A program made the position numbers and the translations under genes. The notes below the pieces were generated by a model. That model saw only the letters and a program-made list of their open reading frames with translations, ran no database searches and was not told where the DNA came from. A stretch of 64,000 bases of DNA. Source: Cellulomonas edaphi (GTDB taxonomy: Bacteria > Actinomycetota > Actinomycetes > Actinomycetales > Cellulomonadaceae). Shown one piece after another: positions 1-7,742 of the stretch. Location of the stretch: the NCBI RefSeq assembly GCF_030362815.1, contig NZ_JAUCGR010000002.1:1-64000 (forward strand), in the 5' to 3' direction. Position 1 is the first letter of the stretch. Each line of letters begins with the position of its first letter.

Positions 1-75
1 CCCGGAAGCTAAGCCCCTCAGCGCCGATGGTACTGCACTCGCCAGGGTGTGGGAGAGTAGGACGCCGCCGGACAT
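1..75 (+). rRNA. rrf: 5S ribosomal RNA, 3' part
   Basis: The window opens inside a 5S rRNA gene. The stretch around positions 28-75 (GGTACTGCACTC, then GTGGGAGAGTAGGACGCCGCC) is the conserved helix IV/helix I 3' half of bacterial 5S rRNA. The 5' end lies outside the window. The 3' end at about 75 is estimated from the family, and a strong terminator follows within a few bases, so this is the last gene of an rRNA operon read on the plus strand. Confidence 0.93.
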
Positions 76-80
76 CATTC

Positions 81-114
81 AGAAATAGCCACCCCCACGG
101 GGGTGGCTATTTCT
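81..114 (+). terminator. rho-independent-type terminator of the rRNA operon
   Basis: A perfect inverted repeat pairs 81-96 with 99-114 (effective stem 15 bp, CACG loop). The foot of the stem is A/T rich, and TTTC-type bases follow. It lies immediately after the 5S 3' end, where an rRNA operon terminator is expected. Confidence 0.9.
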
Positions 115-488
115 GTTTCCGGATATTGTGGCGCCGCGACCGGCACTTCGTCGAGCGCGCGCGTCGTGCGTGCCGCCGATTGCGGTCTTCTCCGGGGCCG
201 GCCGCGAGCGCTTCCGCGCCTGCTCACTGGGTCCGGGGCGCTCCCGCAGTGGCCGGTCCGGAGGGAGCTCGGTGTGATCCGGTTCCCCTGCCGGCCCGCC
301 GGTGGGAGTCTCCGGGCAGGATCGTCGGCTGGCGCTCGGCATCGGATCCCTCCTCGCGAGCTGGCGCTCCGAGGAGGCGCGCGTTGCAGTTCCCACTGTG
401 TGTGTGAGCACATCCGGCCGGGCGGATTCGAACGATCGGCCGTGCGGGTGGGAGGATGAACGTCGATTCCGGCGAGGAGAGTACACAG
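115..488. other. intergenic spacer, no gene seen
   Basis: I found no coding region, RNA gene or mobile-element remnant here. A T-loop-like string at about 419-440 (minus strand GTTCGAATCC) does not fold into a tRNA. The promoter of the next gene should lie in this spacer, but no convincing -35/-10 pair is visible. GAGGAG at 474-479 is the ribosome-binding site that decides the ATG at 489. Confidence 0.6.
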
Positions 489-2762
489 ATGAACAGCGAC
501 AACCGGGCAGGGCGTACCCCCGACGACAAGGACAGGTCGGGCGGCGCACCCCGCGGCGGATCGGCGCGTTCGGGCGACCGACGCGGCGGGCGAAGCGGAG
601 GACCCGGTGGCGCGTCTCGGGGCTCGTCCGGTGGCTACGGGTCCGGTGGGGGTACCAGTCGGTACGGGCAGCGCGGCTCATCGGGCTCGGACCGCGCGCC
701 CGCCGGTGGTCGGTCCGGCGACCGTGACGGTGCGCCTCGCTCCGGGGGCAAGCCGTACGGATCGGGCGAGCGGACGTCGTACGGCTCCCGTCCCCAGGAC
801 GACCGCGGAGGCCGGGCGTCGTACGGCCAGGGCGCGGGGCGCGACCGCGCCGGCGACCGCCCGTCGTACGGCGAGCGTGCCCAGGGCGAGCGCTCCGGGC
901 GCGACTCCTACGGCCGGCGCGACGACCGTGGGGCGCGGCCGTCCTACGGTGATCGCTCTCAGGGTGGTCGTCCGTCGTACGGGCAGAGCGGTGACCGTGG
1001 TGGTCGTCCGTCGTACGGGGACCGCAACCAGGGTGGTGCGTCGAGCAGGCAGGGCGACGACCGTGGTGGTCGGCCCTCCTACGGCGATCGCCCGTCGGGT
1101 GGCCGCCCGTCATATGAGGAGAGCAGCGACCGTGGTGGTCGACCTCCGTACGGTGACCGTCAGCAGGGTGGGCGGGACCAGGGCTCGAGCCGTGGACACA
1201 GCAGCGACAGGGGATCGCGGGTCTACGGCGATCGCGCGCAGGGTGGTCGTCCGTCGTCGGCGCAGGGCGGAGACCGTGGCGGTCGTCCGTCCTACGGCGA
1301 TCGCGCGCAGGGTGGTCGTCCGTCGTCGGCGCAGGGCGGAGACCGTGGCGGTCGTCCGTCCTACGGCGACCGGGCCCAGGGTGGTCGTCCGTCGTACGGG
1401 CAGAGCAGCGACCGTGGCGGTCGCCCCGCGTACGGGGATCGCTCGCAGGGCGGGCGCGACCGGGGTGCGGGCTACGGCAGTGCGGACGACCGCGCACCGG
1501 GCGGACGTGCGTCGTACAGCCAGGGCGACGGGTCGCGCTCGGGCGCGCGTTCGTCCTACGGCGATCGGCCGCAGGGGGACCGCGGCTCGCGGCCCGCTTA
1601 CGGTGAGCGCTCGCAGGGCGACCGTGGTGCACCTCGCACCGGTCACTCGTCGGGCTCCCGCGCCGAGCGCTCGTCGTACGGCGACCGCGGTGACCGTTCC
1701 CGCACGAGCGACCGGCGTCCGATCGCCGGCGAGCGCTCGAGCTACCGGTCGCGTGCCGAGGGCGACCGCCCTGCCTACGACTCCCGCCCGTCGCACGCCG
1801 ACCGGCCGTCCACGGGCGACCGCCGCCCGCCGCGTGGCCGTGACGATCGCACCGACGTGCGCGACGGCGACCGCGCGTCGAGGCCCCAGGCCTCGTCCGG
1901 CGGCCGCCCCGCCGGCGCACGGGCGTACGGGAACCGGGGTGAGGACCGCGCCGGCGCGCGCGACGGCGACCGGCAGACTCGTCCTCCGCAGGACCAGCGC
2001 CGGCCCGCGCCGCTGATCCCGGACGACGTCACCTTCAGCGACCTGGACCGCGCGGCTCGCGCGCCGCTGCGCACGCTGACCAAGGACAACGCCGAGCGCG
2101 TCGGGCGTCACCTGGTGATGGTCGGGCGCCTGCTCGACGACGAGCCCGAGCTCGCCTACGAGCACGCCCAGGCGGCCGTGCAGCGCGCGGGACGTGTCGA
2201 CGTCGTGCGGGAGGCGGCCGGGCTGGCCGCGTACCGCACGGGCCGGTACGCCGAGGCGCTGCGCGAGCTGCGCACCGTGCGACGCCTGAACGGCTCGTCC
2301 GAGCACCTGCCGATCATGGCCGACTGCGAGCGAGGGTTGGGCCGCCCCGAGCGGGCCATCGCCCTGGCGCAGGAGCCCGAGGCCGAGCAGCTCGACCTGG
2401 ACGGCAGGGTCGAGCTGGCGATCGTCGTGAGCGGCGCGCGTCTCGACCTCGCCGAGCCCGAGGCGGCCGTCGCGGTGCTGTCTGCTCCGGCGCTCCGAGC
2501 GGTGCAGGGCGTGCTCGCCGTCCGCGTGGCTCAGGCGCGGGCGACCGCCCTCGAGGCTGCGGGCCGGGCCGACGAGGCGGCGGACGCGCTCACGGGGTTC
2601 AGCGCCGCGCAGCTGGCGGCGGCCGGGGTCGTGGCGGACGAGCACGAGGACGACGTGGTGGTCTTCGACCTGGAGGACGACAACGACGAGAAGGACGGCG
2701 AGTCCGAGCACGAGGTGGGCACGACCGAGGCGCGCGGCGACGAGGCTGGAGAGGCCCGATGA
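489..2762 (+). CDS. Tyr-Gly-Arg repeat protein with C-terminal helical (TPR-like) domain
   Basis: 757 residues. Residues about 1-505 are a low-complexity, presumably disordered region built on SYGDR-x-QGGRP-type units: about 13 SYG, several PYG/AYG, and dozens of DRGG/RGG. Residues about 506-715 form an Ala/Leu/Glu/Arg-rich helical domain resembling TPR repeats. The tail (about 715-757) is strongly acidic. The start was chosen at 489 because GAGGAG sits 9 nt upstream; an in-frame ATG at 456 has its purine run directly against the start. The stop overlaps the next gene as ATGA. Position before a HAD phosphatase, TlyA and NadK matches the place of mycobacterial Rv1691, an uncharacterised protein, so the C-terminal domain is probably orthologous and the repeat region an addition (from memory). 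Function is unknown; RNA binding or condensate formation is inference. The repeat codons use more GGT/CGT than the neighbouring genes. Confidence 0.85.
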   Translation: MNSDNRAGRTPDDKDRSGGAPRGGSARSGDRRGGRSGGPGGASRGSSGGYGSGGGTSRYGQRGSSGSDRAPAGGRSGDRDGAPRSGGKPYGSGERTSYGSRPQDDRGGRASYGQGAGRDRAGDRPSYGERAQGERSGRDSYGRRDDRGARPSYGDRSQGGRPSYGQSGDRGGRPSYGDRNQGGASSRQGDDRGGRPSYGDRPSGGRPSYEESSDRGGRPPYGDRQQGGRDQGSSRGHSSDRGSRVYGDRAQGGRPSSAQGGDRGGRPSYGDRAQGGRPSSAQGGDRGGRPSYGDRAQGGRPSYGQSSDRGGRPAYGDRSQGGRDRGAGYGSADDRAPGGRASYSQGDGSRSGARSSYGDRPQGDRGSRPAYGERSQGDRGAPRTGHSSGSRAERSSYGDRGDRSRTSDRRPIAGERSSYRSRAEGDRPAYDSRPSHADRPSTGDRRPPRGRDDRTDVRDGDRASRPQASSGGRPAGARAYGNRGEDRAGARDGDRQTRPPQDQRRPAPLIPDDVTFSDLDRAARAPLRTLTKDNAERVGRHLVMVGRLLDDEPELAYEHAQAAVQRAGRVDVVREAAGLAAYRTGRYAEALRELRTVRRLNGSSEHLPIMADCERGLGRPERAIALAQEPEAEQLDLDGRVELAIVVSGARLDLAEPEAAVAVLSAPALRAVQGVLAVRVAQARATALEAAGRADEAADALTGFSAAQLAAAGVVADEHEDDVVVFDLEDDNDEKDGESEHEVGTTEARGDEAGEAR
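1223..1360 (+). repeat. two identical tandem copies of a 69-bp unit
   Basis: Positions 1223-1291 and 1292-1360 are identical base for base. Each encodes 23 residues of the SYGDRAQGGRPSSAQGGDRG type. The copy starting at 1361 is recognisable but diverged. It is an in-frame recent duplication inside the repeat region of the gene at 489-2762. Confidence 0.95.
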
Positions 2763-3784
2763 CCGGAGGTCTCGTCGGGTCGACGACCCCGCTCGCCGAC
2801 CGTTACGACCTGGCGCTCGTCGACCTCGACGGTGTGGCGTACAAGGGTCACGAGCCGATCGAGCACGCTGCGCACGGCCTGACCGCCGCGCGTGGTCGTG
2901 GCATGCGCCTGGTGTTCGTCACGAACAACGCGTCGCGCGAGCCCGAGTCCGTTGCCGACCAGCTGACCGGCCTCGGCATCGAGACCGCGCCCGACGAGGT
3001 GATGACCGCGGCCCAGGCGGCGGCGCAGCTGTTGCGCTCGCGCCTGCCCGAGGGGTCGCGCGTCCTCGTCGTCGGGGGTGCCGGCCTCGTCACGGCCGTC
3101 CGGGCCGCGGGATACGACGTGGTGACGTCGGCCGACGACGAGCCGGTGGCCGTCGCCCAGGGCTTCGCGCCCGAGGTCGGCTGGACGCAGCTCGCCGAGG
3201 CCGCCTACGCGATCGAGCGGGGGGCGTGGCACGTCGCGTCCAATCTCGACCTGAGCATCCCGACCGCCCGCGGCATCGGCCCCGGGAACGGGTCGCTCGT
3301 GGCCGCGGTGCGTGCCGCGACGGGCGTGGTGCCGGACAGCGCGGGCAAGCCGGCGCCGACGATGTACCACATGGCCGTCGAGCGGGCGGGTGCCCGTGAG
3401 GCGCTCGTGATCGGCGACCGCCTGGACACCGACCTCGCGGGCGCGCGCTCCGGCGGCTTCGTCGGGCTCCACGTGCTGACCGGGGTCAACTCCGCCCGCG
3501 ACGACGTGCTGGCTCGCCCTGGTGAGCGGCCGCACTACATCGGCGCCGACCTGCGGGCGCTGCTCGAGGCTCATCCCGAGCCGCAGGCGGGGCCCGACGG
3601 ATGGTGGACGTGCCGCGAGGCCTCGGCTCGCGTCGTGGACGGAGCGCTCGAGCTCGGCCGCGGCGCGGACCTGGCCGACCTCGACGTCGTTCGCGCAGCC
3701 TGTGCGGCCGCGTGGGCGGTCGTCGACCAGGGCGGCGCGATCGATCCCGCAAGCGTGCCCGAGCTCGGCGCGCCCGCTGCCTGA
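2759..3784 (+). CDS. HAD-IIA family phosphatase (NagD/glycerol-phosphate phosphatase type)
   Basis: 341 residues. The HAD motif I DLDGVAYKG gives nucleophile D22 and acid D24. SAGKP near residue 196 supplies the motif III lysine, and GDRLDTDLAGA near residue 218 the Mg-binding acids. A cap domain lies between. The family dephosphorylates small phosphometabolites. The syntenic M. tuberculosis protein (Rv1692) is described as a glycerol-3-phosphate phosphatase acting in membrane glycerophospholipid recycling, so that substrate is plausible but inferred. The residues from about 285 on resemble a small C-terminal domain seen in the actinobacterial members. ATG overlaps the previous stop by four bases, indicating translational coupling. 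Confidence 0.9.
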   Translation: MTGGLVGSTTPLADRYDLALVDLDGVAYKGHEPIEHAAHGLTAARGRGMRLVFVTNNASREPESVADQLTGLGIETAPDEVMTAAQAAAQLLRSRLPEGSRVLVVGGAGLVTAVRAAGYDVVTSADDEPVAVAQGFAPEVGWTQLAEAAYAIERGAWHVASNLDLSIPTARGIGPGNGSLVAAVRAATGVVPDSAGKPAPTMYHMAVERAGAREALVIGDRLDTDLAGARSGGFVGLHVLTGVNSARDDVLARPGERPHYIGADLRALLEAHPEPQAGPDGWWTCREASARVVDGALELGRGADLADLDVVRAACAAAWAVVDQGGAIDPASVPELGAPAA

Positions 3785-3848
3785 GGCTCGGCAGGGACCG
3801 GTGGCCGGGCCCTGGGGATGTCGGGGCAGCGGTGTGGGCCGTTCCCGG

Positions 3849-3854
3849 TAGCGT
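3849..3854 (+). promoter_or_regulatory. -10 element TAGCGT
   Basis: TAGCGT fits the TANNNT -10 used throughout this window. It lies 28 nt before the GTG at 3883 and upstream of the CGAGGAGG ribosome-binding site. No recognisable -35. It may start a transcript for the small gene and tlyA-nadK-recN. Confidence 0.5.
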
Positions 3855-3882
3855 GGAGCCGTCCGTACGACGAGGAGGATGC

Positions 3883-4089
3883 GTGAGCGAGTCAGTGGTT
3901 CCCGAGCACCGTCCGGTGACCCCGGACGCGGGCGACGGGCCGGTCGTGCCGCTGACGGGAGACCACGCTGTCGACGAGGCGCTGACCAGCCTGGCGGGCC
4001 TCGACGAGCACCCCCTGCGCGCGCACGTGGCGGTCTTCGACGCCGTGCACGGGGCCCTGCAGGACCGCCTGGCCGACGCGGAAGCGTGA
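3883..4089 (+). CDS. small conserved hypothetical protein between HAD phosphatase and TlyA
   Basis: 68 residues starting at GTG 3883, behind a good ribosome-binding site (GAGGAGG, 4-5 nt spacing). The N-terminal third is acidic and Pro-rich. The C-terminal part (about residues 28-66, from AVDEALTSLAGLDEHP) is a predicted amphipathic helix pair. A short protein at the same place in M. tuberculosis (Rv1693) is also uncharacterised. No catalytic motif or membrane segment is visible. It is probably co-transcribed with tlyA, which begins 7 nt downstream. Function unknown. Confidence 0.75.
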   Translation: MSESVVPEHRPVTPDAGDGPVVPLTGDHAVDEALTSLAGLDEHPLRAHVAVFDAVHGALQDRLADAEA

Positions 4090-4096
4090 GCGGTTC

Positions 4097-5149
4097 GTGA
4101 CGCGCAGCATGACCCCGCGACGGGTGCACGCCGTCGGCGGCTCGGAGCCGTTCGCGCCGCACGAGCCGCACGGCGCGGGCCCGTCGGAGGTGCACGCCCG
4201 GGACGATCGCCGTGGTCCTGCTCCGGAGCAGGACGGCTTCCCCGGGTCCGCGCCGGCGGGCGAGCCCGCCGCGGGTGGACGCCTCGACGCGGAGCTGGTG
4301 CGGCGCGGGTTGGCCCGCTCGCGCAAGGACGCCGCGGCGGCGATCGCCGCGGGCCGGGTCGCGGTCCGCGGCGTCGTCGCATCGCGGAGCTCGCAGCGTG
4401 TCGGCGCCGGGGAGCATGTCGAGGTGAGCCTCGACGCCGACGACCCGGGCTATGCCTCGCGCGCCGCCCACAAGCTCGTCGGCGCGCTCGACGCGACCGG
4501 GGTCGAGGTGACGGGTCGCCGGTGCCTCGACGCCGGGGCCAGCACCGGCGGATTCACCGACGTGCTGCTGCGGCGCGGCGCCCGTCGGGTCGTCGCCGTC
4601 GACGTCGGCCACGACCAGATCATCGACCGTCTGCGGCACGACGAGCGCGTCGAGGTGCGCGAAGGGCTGAACGTGCGCTCGCTGAGCGCCGCGGACGTCG
4701 GTCCTGCGCCGGAGCTGGTGGTCGCCGACCTCTCGTTCATCTCTCTGACGCTGGTCCTGCCGGCGCTGCGGTCGGTCGCTGCGCCCGGGGCCGACTTCCT
4801 CGTGATGGTCAAGCCGCAGTTCGAGGTGGGGCGCGACCGTCTGGGCTCCGGGGGCGTGGTGCGCGACCCGGCGCTGCGGGCCGACGCCGTGCTCGAGGTG
4901 GCGCGGGCTGCCGCGCGGCTCGGCCTCGCCACCCGCGGGGTCGTGCGCAGCCCGTTGCCCGGGCCGAGCGGCAACGTGGAGTACTTCCTGTGGCTGCGCG
5001 CCGAGGAGCGAGCGGATCTCGACGAGGAACGGGTGCGTGCCGCGGTGGTCGACGACGAGGCGTACGGGCGGGGCGGGACCGAGTCGGTGCCCGATGGCGG
5101 ATCGGTGAGCGCCGGGCACGAAGGCGACCGTGCGGGGGAGCGCGCATGA
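4097..5149 (+). CDS. tlyA: TlyA family 16S/23S rRNA 2'-O-methyltransferase
   Basis: TlyA proteins methylate ribose in 16S and 23S rRNA, a modification needed for capreomycin sensitivity. The protein shows an N-terminal S4 RNA-binding domain (GRLDAELVRRGLARSRKDA, from about residue 61) and an FtsJ-type methyltransferase domain with the SAM-binding motif DAGASTGGFTDVLL (about residue 145) and VKPQFEVG (about 237). From the GTG at 4097 it is 350 residues, roughly 55 longer at the N terminus than typical TlyA. That stretch is Pro/Gly/His-rich and may be non-native if translation begins later, but no better in-frame start with a ribosome-binding site is seen next to the S4 domain. Its 3' end overlaps nadK (ATGA). 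Confidence 0.92.
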   Translation: MTRSMTPRRVHAVGGSEPFAPHEPHGAGPSEVHARDDRRGPAPEQDGFPGSAPAGEPAAGGRLDAELVRRGLARSRKDAAAAIAAGRVAVRGVVASRSSQRVGAGEHVEVSLDADDPGYASRAAHKLVGALDATGVEVTGRRCLDAGASTGGFTDVLLRRGARRVVAVDVGHDQIIDRLRHDERVEVREGLNVRSLSAADVGPAPELVVADLSFISLTLVLPALRSVAAPGADFLVMVKPQFEVGRDRLGSGGVVRDPALRADAVLEVARAAARLGLATRGVVRSPLPGPSGNVEYFLWLRAEERADLDEERVRAAVVDDEAYGRGGTESVPDGGSVSAGHEGDRAGERA

Positions 5150-5997
5150 CGCGCCGCGCTCTCGTCGTGACCCACGGCGGGCGTGAGGAGGCTGTCTCGG
5201 CGACCGCCGAGGCCGTGCGAGAGCTCGAGGACGCGGGCTTCACGCCGGTGCTCGCGCAGGAGCACACCGACGCGGCCGACCTGCCCCCGTTCGAGCTCGC
5301 GGTGGTGCTCGGAGGCGACGGCACGATCCTGCGCGCCGCCGAGCTGACGCGCGGCACGACGGTGCCGCTGCTCGGCGTCAACCTCGGGCACGTGGGCTTT
5401 CTCGCGGAGAGCGAGCGCGACGACGTCGGCGAGTCCGTGCGCCGCCTGACCGTGGGGGACTTCTCCGTGGAGGAGCGCGTCACCCTGGACGTCCGTGTGA
5501 TGCGACCCGACGGGGCCGTCGGCACGGGATGGGCTCTGAACGAGGTGAGCCTGGAGAAGGTGGATCGCGGGCGCATCCTCGAGGTGGCGGTCGAGGTGGA
5601 CGGCCACCCGCTGTCCTCGTTCGGCTGCGACGGCATCGTGGCGGCGACCGCGACCGGCTCGACCGCGCACGCGTTCTCCGCGGGCGGCCCGGTGGTGTGG
5701 CCGGACGTGGACGGCATGATCCTCGTCCCGCTGTCGGCGCACGCGCTGTTCGCGCGCCCGCTGGTCGTCGGCCCTCGCAGCATGCTCGCGGTCGAGGTGC
5801 TGGAGCGCTCTCCCGCGGACGGTCTCGTGACCTGCGACGGTCGCCGGCAGCTCGAGGTGCCGGCCGGCTCCCGGGTCGAGGTCACGCGCAGCCAGACGCC
5901 GGTGCTGCTGGCACGGCTGACGCCGGCGCCCTTCACCACACGGCTGGTGCAGAAGTTCGGCCTCCCGGTGGCCGGGTGGCGGGGTGGCGCCTCGTGA
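5146..5997 (+). CDS. nadK: NAD kinase
   Basis: This cytosolic enzyme phosphorylates NAD to NADP with ATP or polyphosphate. 283 residues, normal for bacterial NAD kinases. The diagnostic GGDGT loop is at residues 56-60, and the NE motif (LNEVSLEK) is at about 131-138. The conserved substrate-binding segment around DGIVAATATGSTAHAFSAGG is also present. It starts at ATG 5146, overlapping the tlyA stop, and its own stop overlaps the recN GTG, so tlyA-nadK-recN is one translationally coupled unit, as in mycobacteria. Confidence 0.96.
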   Translation: MTRRALVVTHGGREEAVSATAEAVRELEDAGFTPVLAQEHTDAADLPPFELAVVLGGDGTILRAAELTRGTTVPLLGVNLGHVGFLAESERDDVGESVRRLTVGDFSVEERVTLDVRVMRPDGAVGTGWALNEVSLEKVDRGRILEVAVEVDGHPLSSFGCDGIVAATATGSTAHAFSAGGPVVWPDVDGMILVPLSAHALFARPLVVGPRSMLAVEVLERSPADGLVTCDGRRQLEVPAGSRVEVTRSQTPVLLARLTPAPFTTRLVQKFGLPVAGWRGGAS

Positions 5998-7736
5998 TCG
6001 AGGAGATCCGCATCGCCGACCTCGGCGTCATCGGCCGGGCCCACGTGGAGCTCGGGCCGGGCCTCACCGTGCTGACGGGCGAGACGGGCGCCGGCAAGAC
6101 GATGGTGCTGACGGCGCTCAACCTGCTGCTCGGGGGCAAGGCGGACCCCGCGACCGTGCGTACGGGCGCGCCGTCCGCGTCCGTCGAGGGTCGCATCCTG
6201 CTGCGCGAGGACGGTGCCGCCCTGGAGCGGGCGGCCGAGGCCGGCGCAGCGCTGGACGACGACGGGTCGCTGGTGCTGGTCCGGACCCTCGGCGCGCCGG
6301 TCGACGGCGGCGCGGGGCGCTCGCGGGCGTTCCTCGGTGGTCGGTCGGTGCCCCAGGCGGTGCTCGGCGAGCTGGCCGAGCACCTCGTGACCGTGCACGG
6401 ACAGGCCGACCAGGCGCGGCTGCGTTCCCCGGCGCACCAGCGCGAGGCGCTCGACGCGTTCGTCGGGCCCGAGCACGCCGGCGTGCTCGCCGGCTACCGG
6501 CAGGCGTGGGCGGAGCGTGCCCGGGTAGACGCAGAGCTCGCCGATCTTGTGAGCCGCGCGCAGGACCGCGTGCGCGAGGCCGAGCTCTTGCGGCTCGGGC
6601 TGGCGGAGGTCGAGCGGGTGGACCCGCAGCCCGGGGAGGACGTGGAGCTGGCCGCCGAGGCGGAGCGGCTCGCGCACGCGGAGGACCTGCGCGCCGCCGC
6701 GAGCGGTGCCCATGGCCTGCTCGTCGGCGACGTCGACGCCGGGTCACCCGACGCGGTGAGCGCGGTCGAGCTCGTGGACCAGGCGCGGCGTGCGCTGGAG
6801 AACGCGGGCGGCCACGACGCCGCGCTGGCTGCCCTAGGGGTACGGGCGGCCGAGGCCGGCTTCCTCCTGGCTGACGTGGCCACCGAGCTGTCCGTCTACA
6901 TCGAGGACCTGGCGGCGGACCCGCGCCGCCTGGACGCGGTGCAGCAGCGACGGGCCGAGCTCGCCACCGTCACGCGCAGCTACGGGTCGGACGTCGCGGA
7001 GGTGCTCGCCTGGGCCGACTTCGCGGGGCGCCGCCTGCTGGAGCTCGACGGAGGTGACGGCCGTATCGAGGAGCTCCGTGCGCAGCGCGCCGAGCTCGAC
7101 ACGAGCCTCGACGAGCTCGGCGCACGGTTGAGCGTCGCCCGCCGCGAGGGCGCCGAGCAGCTCGCCGCGGCGGTGACCCAGGAGCTGGCCGGCCTGGCCA
7201 TGGGCGGCGCCGAGCTGCGCATCATGGTGGAGCCGGCCGACGAGCCCGGCCCGCACGGACATGACCGGGTCGAGATGCTGCTGGTGCCGCACGCGGGGGC
7301 ACCCGCGAGGCCGCTCGGCAAGGGCGCGTCGGGCGGTGAGCTGTCGCGCGTGATGCTCGCGCTCGAGGTGGCGCTCGCGACCGCGCCGGACAGCGGCGCG
7401 TCGCGGCCCGGCACGTTCGTCTTCGACGAGGTCGACGCGGGGGTCGGCGGCCGCGCGGCGGTCGAGGTGGGGCGTCGGCTGGCGGTGCTCGCGCGCGACT
7501 CGCAGGTGCTCGTGGTGACCCACCTCGCGCAGGTGGCCGCGTTCGCCGACCACCACCTGGTGGTCACCAAGTCGAGCGCCGGCGGGGTGGATGTGGTGAC
7601 CGAGTCGGACGTGAGGTCGGTCACGGACGAGGACCGAGTGCGCGAGCTCGCCCGCATGCTGTCGGGTCAGGAGGACTCCGACGCCGCGCGGACGCACGCC
7701 GCAGAGCTTCTGGCGCAGTCCGTCGTGGGACGATGA
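5994..7736 (+). CDS. recN: DNA repair protein RecN
   Basis: RecN is an SMC-like ATPase that acts on DNA double-strand breaks. 580 residues from GTG 5994. Walker A GETGAGKT is near residue 28, a long central region rich in Glu/Ala/Arg (residues about 170-380) has the composition of the RecN coiled coil, and GASGGELSRVMLALE (about 443) is the ABC signature. FVFDEVDAGVGG (about 476) is Walker B and D-loop. The start is fixed by GTGA overlap with nadK. No LexA box is visible near this start, as expected for an internal operon gene. Confidence 0.96.
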   Translation: MIEEIRIADLGVIGRAHVELGPGLTVLTGETGAGKTMVLTALNLLLGGKADPATVRTGAPSASVEGRILLREDGAALERAAEAGAALDDDGSLVLVRTLGAPVDGGAGRSRAFLGGRSVPQAVLGELAEHLVTVHGQADQARLRSPAHQREALDAFVGPEHAGVLAGYRQAWAERARVDAELADLVSRAQDRVREAELLRLGLAEVERVDPQPGEDVELAAEAERLAHAEDLRAAASGAHGLLVGDVDAGSPDAVSAVELVDQARRALENAGGHDAALAALGVRAAEAGFLLADVATELSVYIEDLAADPRRLDAVQQRRAELATVTRSYGSDVAEVLAWADFAGRRLLELDGGDGRIEELRAQRAELDTSLDELGARLSVARREGAEQLAAAVTQELAGLAMGGAELRIMVEPADEPGPHGHDRVEMLLVPHAGAPARPLGKGASGGELSRVMLALEVALATAPDSGASRPGTFVFDEVDAGVGGRAAVEVGRRLAVLARDSQVLVVTHLAQVAAFADHHLVVTKSSAGGVDVVTESDVRSVTDEDRVRELARMLSGQEDSDAARTHAAELLAQSVVGR

Positions 7737-7742
7737 CAGGCG

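Noticed and set aside
419-440. A tRNA-like T-loop (GTTCGAATCC on the minus strand) after the rRNA operon.
   Set aside because: The flanks do not pair as a 5-bp T-stem and no acceptor, anticodon or D arm is found around it.
489-2000. Possibility that the periodic repeat is a CRISPR array.
   Set aside because: The units are contiguous coding repeats without unique spacers, stay in frame and have no cas genes nearby.
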